This document shows, in pieces, positions 33,793 to 41,397 of a stretch of 42,569 nucleotides of DNA. The position numbers and the translations under genes are program-made. Within the stretch, counting starts at the first letter, position 1, and every line of letters starts with the position of its first letter. The DNA is from a virus: positions 1 to 42,569 of the IMG/VR virus record IMGVR_UViG_3300009151_000135. One strand, given 5' to 3'. Below the pieces are notes generated by a model. That model worked only from the letters and a program-made list of their open reading frames with translations, was not told the DNA's origin and did no database searches.

Positions 33793-33816
33793 AAGCCTGC
33801 ACTTGCAGGCTTTTTA
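33793..33816 (+). terminator. Rho-independent terminator after tail tube gene
   Basis: AAGCCTGC pairs with GCAGGCTT across an ACTT loop and is followed by T residues. It ends the sheath-tube transcript. Confidence 0.88.
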
Positions 33817-33850
33817 TTGACTATCCATTAACTACGCACTTTATACATAG

Positions 33851-33858
33851 AATAAATA
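33851..33858 (+). promoter_or_regulatory. Late promoter octamer AATAAATA
   Basis: The octamer follows the terminator and is separated from the ATG at 33863 by four bases; the predicted start falls inside the start codon. No ribosome site is present upstream. Confidence 0.6.
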
Positions 33859-33862
33859 CTGT

Positions 33863-34876
33863 ATGGCATTCACAAGTAATGATAAATTAAAGTCTGATGC
33901 ATTTACCCATCTGCGAGATCAACGTCACGCGGCAGATCTGTTTAATGCTGATCAATTTAGACTCGCTCCCAAGTTTGGCTTTCAATTTCATGTGGCATTC
34001 GGAATCAATACAGGCGCTCTACAGAACACAGCTATAGTACAGCGATACGGTGCTGAGATCAACATGCTGGTCAAGAGTATAGCTTTACCAAACTATACAG
34101 TACAAACAGAAACGCTGAATCAATACAATAGAAAAAAGATAGTGCAGTACTATCACAAGCCCGGTGAGATTGAAGTCAAGTTTCATGATGATAATATGGG
34201 TTTGATAAATCAGTTGTGGCAAAACTACTACACTTACTATTATGCAGACCCAATGTCGGCAAAGGTGCCGGGAGCATATGCAAGAAATGCCATGCAGAGC
34301 TATGACTATATTCCTACCAGTTACGGCCTTGACAATGGCAGTACAGACCCATTCTTTAATTATATAAAAATCTATCAAATAGCTAGACACGAATACGTTG
34401 AATATATTTTAACTAATCCCATAATCACCAGTTGGAATCACAACAGAGTTGATTACGCTGACACAAAGACACGCGAATTTGACATGAAGATCATGTATGA
34501 AGCAGTAAGCTATAACATCGGAGCAGTTGATCCAAACAAAGATCCTGCCGGAGGTGTTGAAGGATTCGGAGAAGCTCATTATGATAAAGGTCCTAGTCCA
34601 CTTCTGGGTATTAATCCTGATCCAACTGTGATAGATCCCAGTTTTGTACAAAGTTTAGATTTAGAAGGTGCTCGTGGATCCATACTGGCCAGTGTGATAA
34701 ATCAGATAGCCGGCGCTCAGAATACACAACCATCTATCAATGATTCGGGTACAGCAGGATTGCTAACTCCGCCTACCGGCACAAACGTAGGAGGTTTATC
34801 GGGTATTTCATTTCCACAAAATAACACTGCAGGAAATGCGTCTACCACAGCCACAACATCAGGAATTACAGAATGA
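33863..34876 (+). CDS. Second tube-fold protein (gp19/gp54 family, tube initiator-like)
   Basis: The 337-residue protein shares the tube fold pattern: FRLAPKFGFQFHVAFGI, MLVKSIALPNYTVQTETLNQ, RKKIVQYYHKPGEIEVKF and a closing strand TKTREFDMKIMYEAVSY. It is longer than gp19, resembling in size the T4 baseplate tube initiator gp54 (320), with a flexible Gly/Asn/Thr-rich tail of about 110 residues. It may nucleate or cap the tube. It starts a new transcript after a terminator and overlaps the next gene by four bases. Which T4 protein it replaces is uncertain. Confidence 0.68.
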   Translation: MAFTSNDKLKSDAFTHLRDQRHAADLFNADQFRLAPKFGFQFHVAFGINTGALQNTAIVQRYGAEINMLVKSIALPNYTVQTETLNQYNRKKIVQYYHKPGEIEVKFHDDNMGLINQLWQNYYTYYYADPMSAKVPGAYARNAMQSYDYIPTSYGLDNGSTDPFFNYIKIYQIARHEYVEYILTNPIITSWNHNRVDYADTKTREFDMKIMYEAVSYNIGAVDPNKDPAGGVEGFGEAHYDKGPSPLLGINPDPTVIDPSFVQSLDLEGARGSILASVINQIAGAQNTQPSINDSGTAGLLTPPTGTNVGGLSGISFPQNNTAGNASTTATTSGITE

Positions 34877-35241
34877 TAACAGGTAATCTTCCTATCTCCC
34901 CACATGCAGGAGCAACTGATGTCAAAATGTTTTTTGACAATTATTTTACAACTCAGGTAAGTTTTCCCGCAGCCGAGATAGATGCCGCTATAGGTTTTTT
35001 TGCAAAAAGAGGGTTTGATGATAGCAGTGCCAGTTCAACTGCTATAATTTTACTTAATCAAGCTAGAGTAGAAAATGTTTCAGTGTTTAGCCTACTTGAT
35101 AAATTGAAAGGACTAACTGACATTCAGTTGGGCCAGGTTATAGCACAGGTTCTAAATGCATATAGAGAAAAGACCAGTTTGTTGGGCTACAGAACTGCGG
35201 TAGTTACTGATACATTCGAAGCTCGTAACATACTGGTATAA
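34873..35241 (+). CDS. Conserved-looking phage protein, unknown function
   Basis: The 122-residue, mostly helical protein (FPAAEIDAAIGFFAKRGFDD, SLLDKLKGLTDIQLGQVIAQ) starts with an ATGA overlap with the tube-fold gene and ends one base before the gp4 gene. Position between tail and head-completion genes suggests a morphogenesis role. No catalytic motif or named family is recognised. Confidence 0.6.
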   Translation: MITGNLPISPHAGATDVKMFFDNYFTTQVSFPAAEIDAAIGFFAKRGFDDSSASSTAIILLNQARVENVSVFSLLDKLKGLTDIQLGQVIAQVLNAYREKTSLLGYRTAVVTDTFEARNILV

Positions 35242-35242
35242 C

Positions 35243-35671
35243 ATGGCCAAGTTTGCTCGCGGCAAGTTCAGTATGAAAAACCCAGAAAAGTATGTGGGCA
35301 ACAAGATGCCAACCTACAGAAGCAGTTGGGAGTGGAGTTTTATGAACTTTTGCGACAACAACGACAGTGTGGTCAAATGGGCCAGTGAAGCTGTACAGAT
35401 CCCCTATAGAGACCCCCTTACTGAACGCCAAACTGTTTATGTGCCTGATTTTTTTATACAGTACGTGGATAAAAATGGCCGCATGCTACTGGAACTGATT
35501 GAGATAAAACCTGCCAGTCAAACTATATTAGAGCGGGTGGGCAAGAACAAATTTAATCAAGCACAGTTTGTAAAGAATCAGGCCAAATGGGCTGCCGCCG
35601 GTGCTTGGTGCAAGCAACAGGGCTTGAAGTTTCGTATTCTCAATGAAAATGACATATTCAGTCACCGCTAG
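35243..35671 (+). CDS. 4: Head completion nuclease-like protein (T4 gp4/gp50/gp65)
   Basis: The 142-residue protein resembles T4 gp4 (150 residues), needed to finish filled heads before tail joining. It carries a PD-(D/E)xK-type nuclease layout: E30 in YRSSWEWSF, D69 in YVPDFFIQY and E87-x-K89 in LLELIEIKP. It starts one base after the preceding gene, without an obvious promoter, so it is co-transcribed. The catalytic residues appear intact. Confidence 0.85.
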   Translation: MAKFARGKFSMKNPEKYVGNKMPTYRSSWEWSFMNFCDNNDSVVKWASEAVQIPYRDPLTERQTVYVPDFFIQYVDKNGRMLLELIEIKPASQTILERVGKNKFNQAQFVKNQAKWAAAGAWCKQQGLKFRILNENDIFSHR

Positions 35672-35672
35672 G

Positions 35673-35680
35673 TATAAGTA
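35673..35680 (+). promoter_or_regulatory. Late promoter-like octamer TATAAGTA
   Basis: One mismatch from consensus. A five-base spacer separates it from the ATG at 35686, so the predicted start is the first base of the gp16 start codon. Confidence 0.45.
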
Positions 35681-35685
35681 ATACT

Positions 35686-36165
35686 ATGACAAAGAAATTA
35701 GAAGAAGTGTTGAATCTTCCCGAAAGCAAGAAGATTGTCAAGGAAGAAGAAAAGAAACAGGCCAAAGCTGATCTAGCGCAACCGTTTCTTCGCGATATCA
35801 GTGAGTATGACAAGATATCGGCTGCACTGCCACAGGTCAAAGGCTTGGGTGATTTGGGTGATAGTGAGCTGGATGAACTGGCTCAAAAAGCCAAAGATGC
35901 CTACGAGGACATCATGGATTTGGGCATGAATGTAGAAGCTAGATACAGCGGTAGGTTATTTGAAGTTGCGGCCAGCATGCTGGGTCATGCTATTCAAGCC
36001 AAAACTGCCAAACTGGATAAAAAGCTAAAAATGATCGACTTGCAGATTAAGAAGCAAAAATTAGATCAAGATACTAATAATGACGACAGCGTTACAATAC
36101 AAGGTGACGGCGTTATTATCACAGATCGCAACAGTTTGTTAGAGAAATTAAAGAATTTAAAATAA
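35686..36165 (+). CDS. 16: Terminase small subunit (T4 gp16-like)
   Basis: The 159-residue protein has the T4 gp16 layout: an N-terminal charged part, a long central helical hairpin (ARYSGRLFEVAASMLGHAIQ followed by KLDKKLKMIDLQIKKQKLD) that forms the oligomeric ring, and a C-terminal strand (VTIQGDGVIITDRNSLLEKL). It recognises DNA and stimulates the gp17 motor. Length equals T4 gp16 (164). The large subunit follows after two other genes. Only a weak TAGG at 13 bases precedes the ATG. Confidence 0.83.
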   Translation: MTKKLEEVLNLPESKKIVKEEEKKQAKADLAQPFLRDISEYDKISAALPQVKGLGDLGDSELDELAQKAKDAYEDIMDLGMNVEARYSGRLFEVAASMLGHAIQAKTAKLDKKLKMIDLQIKKQKLDQDTNNDDSVTIQGDGVIITDRNSLLEKLKNLK

Positions 36166-36168
36166 ATA
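36161..36168 (+). promoter_or_regulatory. Late promoter octamer AATAAATA
   Basis: The octamer overlaps the gp16 stop codon. The predicted start at about 36174 leaves a 13-base leader with TAGGA before the gene at 36187. Confidence 0.6.
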
Positions 36169-36186
36169 TATGACTAGGATCATACT

Positions 36187-36819
36187 ATGAAATCATTCAA
36201 ACACTACTTGACAGAAAGTACAAAAACATACGAATTTAAAATAAAGATCGCCGGGGATCATACCAAAGATGCTGTGGCGCAGATCAAAGCTAGTCTAGCT
36301 GAATTCCATTGCGGCAAAGTATCTTCTGGTAAGACTACTCCGATCAGCGAGCGTCAATCAGATTTCCCCGAGCACAGAAATACAGAAATGACTGTGTATG
36401 ATATTGAAACTAATTATCCAGCTACCAGCTTGCAAATACGTGATCGTATCTCAGTGGGTTTGGGAGTAACACACAATCACGTCAAAGTACACAGCATGTA
36501 CGAAGAGCTTGAGAACGAAATTAATCATCAGCATGACAATCCTACAGGTGAAGCATTTATTGGTCGAGAACAAGATCCCAGCAACAACGGCAATATGGTC
36601 AATGACGAGTACAAATATAATCTATTAAAAGAATTGGGTAAAACCAAACATCAGGGTACACAGTTTAAAGGATACAATGATCAACTCCTAGCTGACAGTG
36701 TTCCAGGCCTTGCTCCAGAATATCGTAAAGAAAAACAATCCAAGCAAGATGGTAAACACTTGAGTACTATTGGCACAACGCAAAATAATATGCCTGCTAT
36801 AGTTAAAGGAGCAAGATAA
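36187..36819 (+). CDS. Probable internal head protein with capsid-targeting N-terminus
   Basis: The 210-residue protein starts MKSFKHYLTES, very like the capsid-targeting peptides of T4 internal proteins (MKTYQEFIAEA in IPIII). LTE followed by Ser fits the (L/I)xE cleavage rule of the T4 prohead protease, so removal of the first ten residues is expected. The following domain (TYEFKIKIAGDHTKDAVAQI) looks like a small alpha/beta fold, then a hydrophilic tail. It may be packed in the head or act in the prohead core. It lies between the two terminase genes. Confidence 0.65.
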   Translation: MKSFKHYLTESTKTYEFKIKIAGDHTKDAVAQIKASLAEFHCGKVSSGKTTPISERQSDFPEHRNTEMTVYDIETNYPATSLQIRDRISVGLGVTHNHVKVHSMYEELENEINHQHDNPTGEAFIGREQDPSNNGNMVNDEYKYNLLKELGKTKHQGTQFKGYNDQLLADSVPGLAPEYRKEKQSKQDGKHLSTIGTTQNNMPAIVKGAR

Positions 36820-37367
36820 TGAACTTAAAAGATCTAATAGCAAAAATGGATGCTATCGAGGAAGGTGTAGCTGAATGTGGCGCAATGCCCATGCCTGGCG
36901 CAATTATGTCAATAGGACCACAGGCACATCAAGGCCAACCAGATAATGTGTCAATGACTATCAATGTCAACGGTCAGGGCGAAGGCGGCCTTCGTAGCAT
37001 TATGAATATCCTACGCGATATTGAAGCCGGCGAAGAGTCAGGTCACGATGAGCCAATTATGGGAACTGAAGAAGTTCTAAATGTGCAAGGCGATGAAAGT
37101 CCATTGTCTGTATCACCCGATGAAGAGATGGAAGAAGTCATCCATGACGATGAAGAAAGTTGGGGCAATTCTGCACACGGTGGTCACAAGCATCATACAC
37201 ACGGTGCAGAGGCTGTTACATTCAGCGGTGACGACATGAATAGCAAAGGCAAGATTAGCCCTGTATCACGTGCTCCTGGTACTAACTCATTACGTGAGCC
37301 AAGCCAATTTGATGAAGCATTGGTCAGTCGCTTGACAGCAATGTATCAAGAAATCAAAGAAGCATAA
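36819..37367 (+). CDS. Acidic, His-containing protein, probable head-related
   Basis: The 182-residue protein begins one base inside the previous stop codon. It is strongly acidic (PDEEMEEVIHDDEE) with a His cluster HGGHKHHTHG. The N-terminal helix MNLKDLIAKMDAIEEG contains IEE followed by Gly, another possible prohead-protease site. The central part (NVSMTINVNGQGEGGLRSIM) recurs, as I recall, in marine T4-like phages without assigned function. A core or internal head role is inferred. Confidence 0.6.
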   Translation: MNLKDLIAKMDAIEEGVAECGAMPMPGAIMSIGPQAHQGQPDNVSMTINVNGQGEGGLRSIMNILRDIEAGEESGHDEPIMGTEEVLNVQGDESPLSVSPDEEMEEVIHDDEESWGNSAHGGHKHHTHGAEAVTFSGDDMNSKGKISPVSRAPGTNSLREPSQFDEALVSRLTAMYQEIKEA

Positions 37368-37426
37368 AAGATAAATTTAAGAAAAAGAAAAAAATTCGTC
37401 GCAGTTAGCACTCTGTTTCCAGTGCC

Positions 37427-37455
37427 AAATAGACCCCTAGGGGTCTATTTTTTTG
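37427..37455 (+). terminator. Rho-independent terminator upstream of gp17
   Basis: A perfect 12+12 palindrome (AAATAGACCCCT and its complement, 37427-37450) is followed by further T residues. It insulates gp17 from upstream genes. Confidence 0.9.
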
Positions 37456-37463
37456 ATTAAATA
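37456..37463 (+). promoter_or_regulatory. Late promoter octamer ATTAAATA for gp17
   Basis: It lies directly after the terminator, with a five-base spacer to the gp17 ATG; the predicted start is the A of the ATG. There is no ribosome site. Confidence 0.6.
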
Positions 37464-37468
37464 AACAT

Positions 37469-39070
37469 ATGGCAAAATCACTCGACGGCGTCTTAACAAA
37501 AAAGGCGCATACCAAAGAAAAGTTTACAGAGGAGCAGGTACAGCACTTGCAGGCCTGTGCTGATCCTACCAATGGATACCTGCATTTTGCTAGGAATTTT
37601 TTCCATATACAGCATCCGGTCAAAGGCAAGGTAAAATTTGAACCTTACGATTATCAAGTAAGGTTATTGCAGGCCTATCATGATTATCGCTTTAACATTA
37701 ATATGCTGCCGCGGCAGAGTGGCAAGACAACTTGTGCCGCAGGCTATCTATTATGGTTTGCTATGTTTCATCCAGATCAGACTATTCTGGTTGCCGCACA
37801 CAAATACACAGGCTCACAGGAGATTATGCAACGTATTCGTTATGGATACGAATTATGCGATGACTACATACGTGCTGGGGTTGTCAATTACAACAAAGGG
37901 AGCATTGAATTTGAAAACGGATCTAGAATTGTTTCAGCTACTACTACTGGTAATACCGGTCGTGGTATGTCCATATCCTTACTATATTGCGATGAGTTTG
38001 CTTTCGTACAACCTAACATTGCTACAGAATTTTGGACTTCAATATCGCCGACACTAGCAACTGGTGGACGAGCAATTATCACAAGTACACCTAACTCAGA
38101 TGAAGATGAATTTGCTATCATCTGGAAGGAAAGCCAGGACCTATTTGACGAGTTTGGCAATGCACGAGATGACGGCAAAGGTCGCAATGGATTTCACGGA
38201 TTCCGGGCAGAGTGGTATGAACACCCAGATCGGGATGAGGAATGGAAACGTGTTGAGACCGGACGTATCGGCGAAGAACGTTTCCGTCGTGAGTACGGTT
38301 GTGAATTCATCGTGTATGATGAAACACTTATCAGTTCACTTAAACTTATTGATCTAGTGGGCAGAGATCCGCTATGGAAAATGGGGCAAGTGCGATGGTA
38401 TAAGAAACCCGAACAGGATCGTGTATATCTTGTGGCATTGGATCCCAGTCTAGGCACAGGTGGCGACTACGGTGCCATTGAAGTGTTTGAAATGCCATCC
38501 ATGATACAGATAGCAGAGTGGCAACACAACATTACTCCTATACAGCAACAGGTCAAAATATTTAGAGATGTGCTGAAATATATCGCAGACGAAATTGGTG
38601 AAAACAGTTATTCAAGTATCTACTGGAGTGTGGAAAATAACACTGTGGGTGAAAGCGCACTGGTGGTTATTGACAACTTGGGAGAAGAAACTTTTCCGGG
38701 AATATTTCTCAGCGAGCCGGCACGTAAAGGGCATGTGAAAAAATTCCGCAAAGGATTCAACACCACATTTGGTAACAAAATAGCCACTTGCGCTAAAACA
38801 AAATTCCTCGTTGAAGAGGAAAAAATGACCATAAACAGCAGACCCTTGATATCAGAACTCAAAACTTTCATAGCCGCAGGCACTACGTTCAAGGCCAAAG
38901 AAGGACAGCACGATGATCTAGTATCTGCCCTGCTTTTGGTAGTACGTATGAGTCAAGTGCTAGCAGAATGGGATCCTCAAGTGCTGGAACGTATTAGAGT
39001 TACCAGCGATTGGGCTGAAGATCCAGAATTTGAACCGCCTATGCCTATATTCGTATCTTCGGGTATGTGA
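37469..39070 (+). CDS. 17: Terminase large subunit (T4 gp17-like)
   Basis: The 533-residue packaging motor has both domains. The ATPase has Walker A P81-R-Q-S-G-K-T-T88, Walker B LLYCDE (residues 171-176) and the coupling motif TSTPN (205-209). The nuclease has D325 in VALDPSLG, E389 in YWSVENN and H481-D-D in AKEGQHDDLVSAL. It translocates DNA into proheads and cuts concatemers. T4 gp17 has 610 residues; the difference is mainly at the N-terminus. A terminator and a start-proximal late octamer precede it, and no Shine-Dalgarno is visible. Confidence 0.96.
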   Translation: MAKSLDGVLTKKAHTKEKFTEEQVQHLQACADPTNGYLHFARNFFHIQHPVKGKVKFEPYDYQVRLLQAYHDYRFNINMLPRQSGKTTCAAGYLLWFAMFHPDQTILVAAHKYTGSQEIMQRIRYGYELCDDYIRAGVVNYNKGSIEFENGSRIVSATTTGNTGRGMSISLLYCDEFAFVQPNIATEFWTSISPTLATGGRAIITSTPNSDEDEFAIIWKESQDLFDEFGNARDDGKGRNGFHGFRAEWYEHPDRDEEWKRVETGRIGEERFRREYGCEFIVYDETLISSLKLIDLVGRDPLWKMGQVRWYKKPEQDRVYLVALDPSLGTGGDYGAIEVFEMPSMIQIAEWQHNITPIQQQVKIFRDVLKYIADEIGENSYSSIYWSVENNTVGESALVVIDNLGEETFPGIFLSEPARKGHVKKFRKGFNTTFGNKIATCAKTKFLVEEEKMTINSRPLISELKTFIAAGTTFKAKEGQHDDLVSALLLVVRMSQVLAEWDPQVLERIRVTSDWAEDPEFEPPMPIFVSSGM

Positions 39071-39076
39071 TAAATA
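39069..39076 (+). promoter_or_regulatory. Late promoter octamer GATAAATA
   Basis: It overlaps the gp17 stop codon and lies four bases before the ATG at 39081, so the predicted start falls within the start codon. No ribosome site is present. Confidence 0.55.
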
Positions 39077-39080
39077 TAAC

Positions 39081-41249
39081 ATGAACAAGAATTTAAATAA
39101 AATTGCACAAGATCTGTATGGGAAGATTGAAACACGGTTTCCTAATATCAAGATCGGTGATGAAAATGCTGGTGTTTTGAGCAAAAAGACCGATATTCCC
39201 GATGCACGTTTTTTCGAATTTGAATACGAAGATGACGGAGAAAAGTTGGGAACTATTGCCATCACGCTGGATGCAGATGACGGAATCGTTATTCAAGTCA
39301 GCGGACAGTTGGCTGACAGCAAGCACTACGGAGCATTTAGATTTATCCGCAGTTTTAGACAATTTGCCAAAAATCGCTTGTTAAAATTCCATGTGCAAAA
39401 TATCGGCAAAGATCATCTAGACAAACGTGATTACAATTTTCAAGCGAAACCTAAGGAAGAACCAGTTATGCTATCGCAACAACAACCCATGATGGAAAGT
39501 AAGATGTACGGTAACGCTCGCATGAGTTACCAGGATCTAGGCGAAGCACGCCTAGTGATCAAACACAGTCAACCGGTGAATCCAGAGATTGCCGCTGGCC
39601 GCACCATGCACATTGACAGCATCTATGTTGAAAACTCACAAGGTGAACGTTTCAAATATCCATTCAAACATCTCAGTGGTGCTCGTGCAATGGCTGAACA
39701 TCTCAAACATGACGGAATTCCCTATGATGCAATCGGCAAACATATTACCAGTCTAAGCGAAGAACTGGCTCAACTACGCAAGTTCAAAGGCTATGTTACA
39801 CGCAACTCCACACTGGCAGAAGCAATGAACGACATCACCCCACGGGTGCTGGAGCGCATTGAAGCAGTTAAAAAAGAAGTAGACATGTTACAACGTCCAG
39901 CATACTATGAAACATTTGCTGAATCATTTGAAGATCAAGAAGACCAAATGATACCAGAAGACATCATGAGTGATTGGATTGATCGACTAACAATACGCAC
40001 ATTCAACGAAGAATTAAAAACAGCATTTCCTTACATCTTCCGTTTAGTTGATGAAACATCTATCCCAACAAAAGAAGTAACGCCAGATGATTTGCTAGAT
40101 GAAGCAGGCGCTGGCGCTATACAAGCCGCTGTTGCAATTGCCAAGAAGAAATCAGGCAAATATGACAAAGATGGCAAACGTTTGAAAGAAAGCCCAGAAG
40201 ATCAATTTGAATCATTCCTTGACAGCATTATGACTGAAGCAGAAGATGACGGCCACAATAATCTTTTTAGTCCAGACATTGAGAAAAGGTCTCAAGCACT
40301 TGAACAACTAAAACAGCTGATGTCAAACGGAGAATTCAGTGCAGGCGACGGCGGAATGAATGCTATTGCTAGTATTAAAGGCATAATTGACAGCGAATAT
40401 CTAAATGACGAGTTATCAAGTTTGAGCGGTGATGACGATGCAGGGACAGCAATCAAATTGTATCTTAAACATGTGGCAGATGAAAAAATTAGAGAGCCGT
40501 TATCACCCAAGGCTAAAGAGATTGCACAGGAAATTATAGCTGCCAAGTCACTGGATCAAACAGATGAGGGAGAGCCTCCGATAGGTGGAGAAGAAGTTCC
40601 TCCAATGCCGGACGCAGGTGCTATGCCTCCCCCAGCACCTATGCCTCCCCCAGAAGCAGGAGCTCCCCCCGTTGATATGGCAATGCCGCCGCCCGATGCA
40701 GGGTCTGTTCCCCCTGTACCAGGCGCAGTTCCGCCGGCACCTCCAATGGCTGAAAGTACTGCTATGTCTCGAGTCAAGGCCAAACTGATCAAAGCAATGG
40801 AGTGTGGAGCACAACCAGACGATGTATTAGACTTTGGCCATAGAACCATGACATTTGCAGAAGCCTGTACCACAGTTGGAATGAAACCAATGCAACAAAG
40901 TCATGACGAGCCGCTTAAAGAAATAATCAAATCGATCTCGGGATTCTTTAATCCCCAGAAACAGAATTTTACCATAGGCGGTACTCGTGCCAAAATCAAA
41001 GTTTTAAAAGATTTTAAGAACGGTACCTACAAAGGTGCCAAACCACACCACGTCAAGCAAGTGTTGATGATGATTGATAAATTGGATCCAAGCGGGCAAC
41101 AGACCCAACCATCAATGGATCATGCTAGTCACGCAGAGCCTGGCAATCCTCAAGATGTGCATGTCACAATAGGCAAGGAACAGGCCATGGCTGAAACAAC
41201 TACCTACGACGATTTGAAAAGAATTGTCAACTTAGTACATCATAGATAA
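39081..41249 (+). CDS. Large phage protein with Pro-rich linker, unknown function, probably virion-associated
   Basis: The ATG at 39081 gives 722 residues; the open frame extends upstream into gp17 but without reason to use it. Residues 1-120 form a compact domain (FFEFEYEDDGEKLGTIAITL). The middle is charged and helical. A Pro/Gly/Ala/Met-rich linker (VPPMPDAGAMPPPAPMPPPE, about residues 515-565) precedes two small C-terminal domains. No enzymatic motif is seen. Similar large proteins occur near gp17 and gp32 in marine T4-like phages, as I recall, without known role. A late octamer fits a structural or assembly function. Confidence 0.65.
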   Translation: MNKNLNKIAQDLYGKIETRFPNIKIGDENAGVLSKKTDIPDARFFEFEYEDDGEKLGTIAITLDADDGIVIQVSGQLADSKHYGAFRFIRSFRQFAKNRLLKFHVQNIGKDHLDKRDYNFQAKPKEEPVMLSQQQPMMESKMYGNARMSYQDLGEARLVIKHSQPVNPEIAAGRTMHIDSIYVENSQGERFKYPFKHLSGARAMAEHLKHDGIPYDAIGKHITSLSEELAQLRKFKGYVTRNSTLAEAMNDITPRVLERIEAVKKEVDMLQRPAYYETFAESFEDQEDQMIPEDIMSDWIDRLTIRTFNEELKTAFPYIFRLVDETSIPTKEVTPDDLLDEAGAGAIQAAVAIAKKKSGKYDKDGKRLKESPEDQFESFLDSIMTEAEDDGHNNLFSPDIEKRSQALEQLKQLMSNGEFSAGDGGMNAIASIKGIIDSEYLNDELSSLSGDDDAGTAIKLYLKHVADEKIREPLSPKAKEIAQEIIAAKSLDQTDEGEPPIGGEEVPPMPDAGAMPPPAPMPPPEAGAPPVDMAMPPPDAGSVPPVPGAVPPAPPMAESTAMSRVKAKLIKAMECGAQPDDVLDFGHRTMTFAEACTTVGMKPMQQSHDEPLKEIIKSISGFFNPQKQNFTIGGTRAKIKVLKDFKNGTYKGAKPHHVKQVLMMIDKLDPSGQQTQPSMDHASHAEPGNPQDVHVTIGKEQAMAETTTYDDLKRIVNLVHHR

Positions 41250-41299
41250 TTGAGTAAACTGCTCACATTTAGAGCATAATTCCTCTTGTAGAACTAAAT

Positions 41300-41331
41300 A
41301 AAAGTGCGTATACTGTGTATATGCACTTTTT
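41300..41331 (+). terminator. Terminator hairpin before gp32
   Basis: AAAAGTGC pairs with GCACTTTT, with a further short pairing of GTAT and ATAT inside, followed by T residues. It ends the transcript of the 722-residue gene. Confidence 0.8.
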
Positions 41332-41352
41332 GTTTTACAGGTGTAAAACAAA
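41329..41352 (+). promoter_or_regulatory. 24-base palindrome upstream of gp32
   Basis: TTTGTTTTACA and TGTAAAACAAA flank a GG centre, 11+11 bases with no mismatch, 45 bases before the gp32 ATG. It may be an operator or an RNA hairpin used in control of gp32, which in T4 represses its own translation by binding its leader. Confidence 0.6.
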
Positions 41353-41397
41353 TATAGGCACAAAAAGCAATCAAAGGCTATTAATAGGAGAACAATT

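Noticed and set aside
36170-36190. Six-codon frame ATG ACT AGG... ending on the start of the 36187 gene
   Set aside because: It has no ribosome site and lies before the predicted transcript start, so a leader peptide is unlikely.
37368-37412. A Lys-rich reading frame (KDKFKKKKKIRRS) directly after the acidic 182-residue gene, in the -1 frame
   Set aside because: It has no start codon, and I find no slippery heptamer in the gene end that would support a frameshift; it is probably just an A-rich spacer.
39030-39080. Upstream extension of the 722-residue gene into the end of gp17
   Set aside because: The extension is in another frame of gp17 coding sequence, and the ATG at 39081 directly follows a late octamer.
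41293-41300. Octamer ACTAAATA before the gp32 terminator
   Set aside because: A transcript starting there would run into the terminator hairpin at once, so it is unlikely to be a useful promoter.
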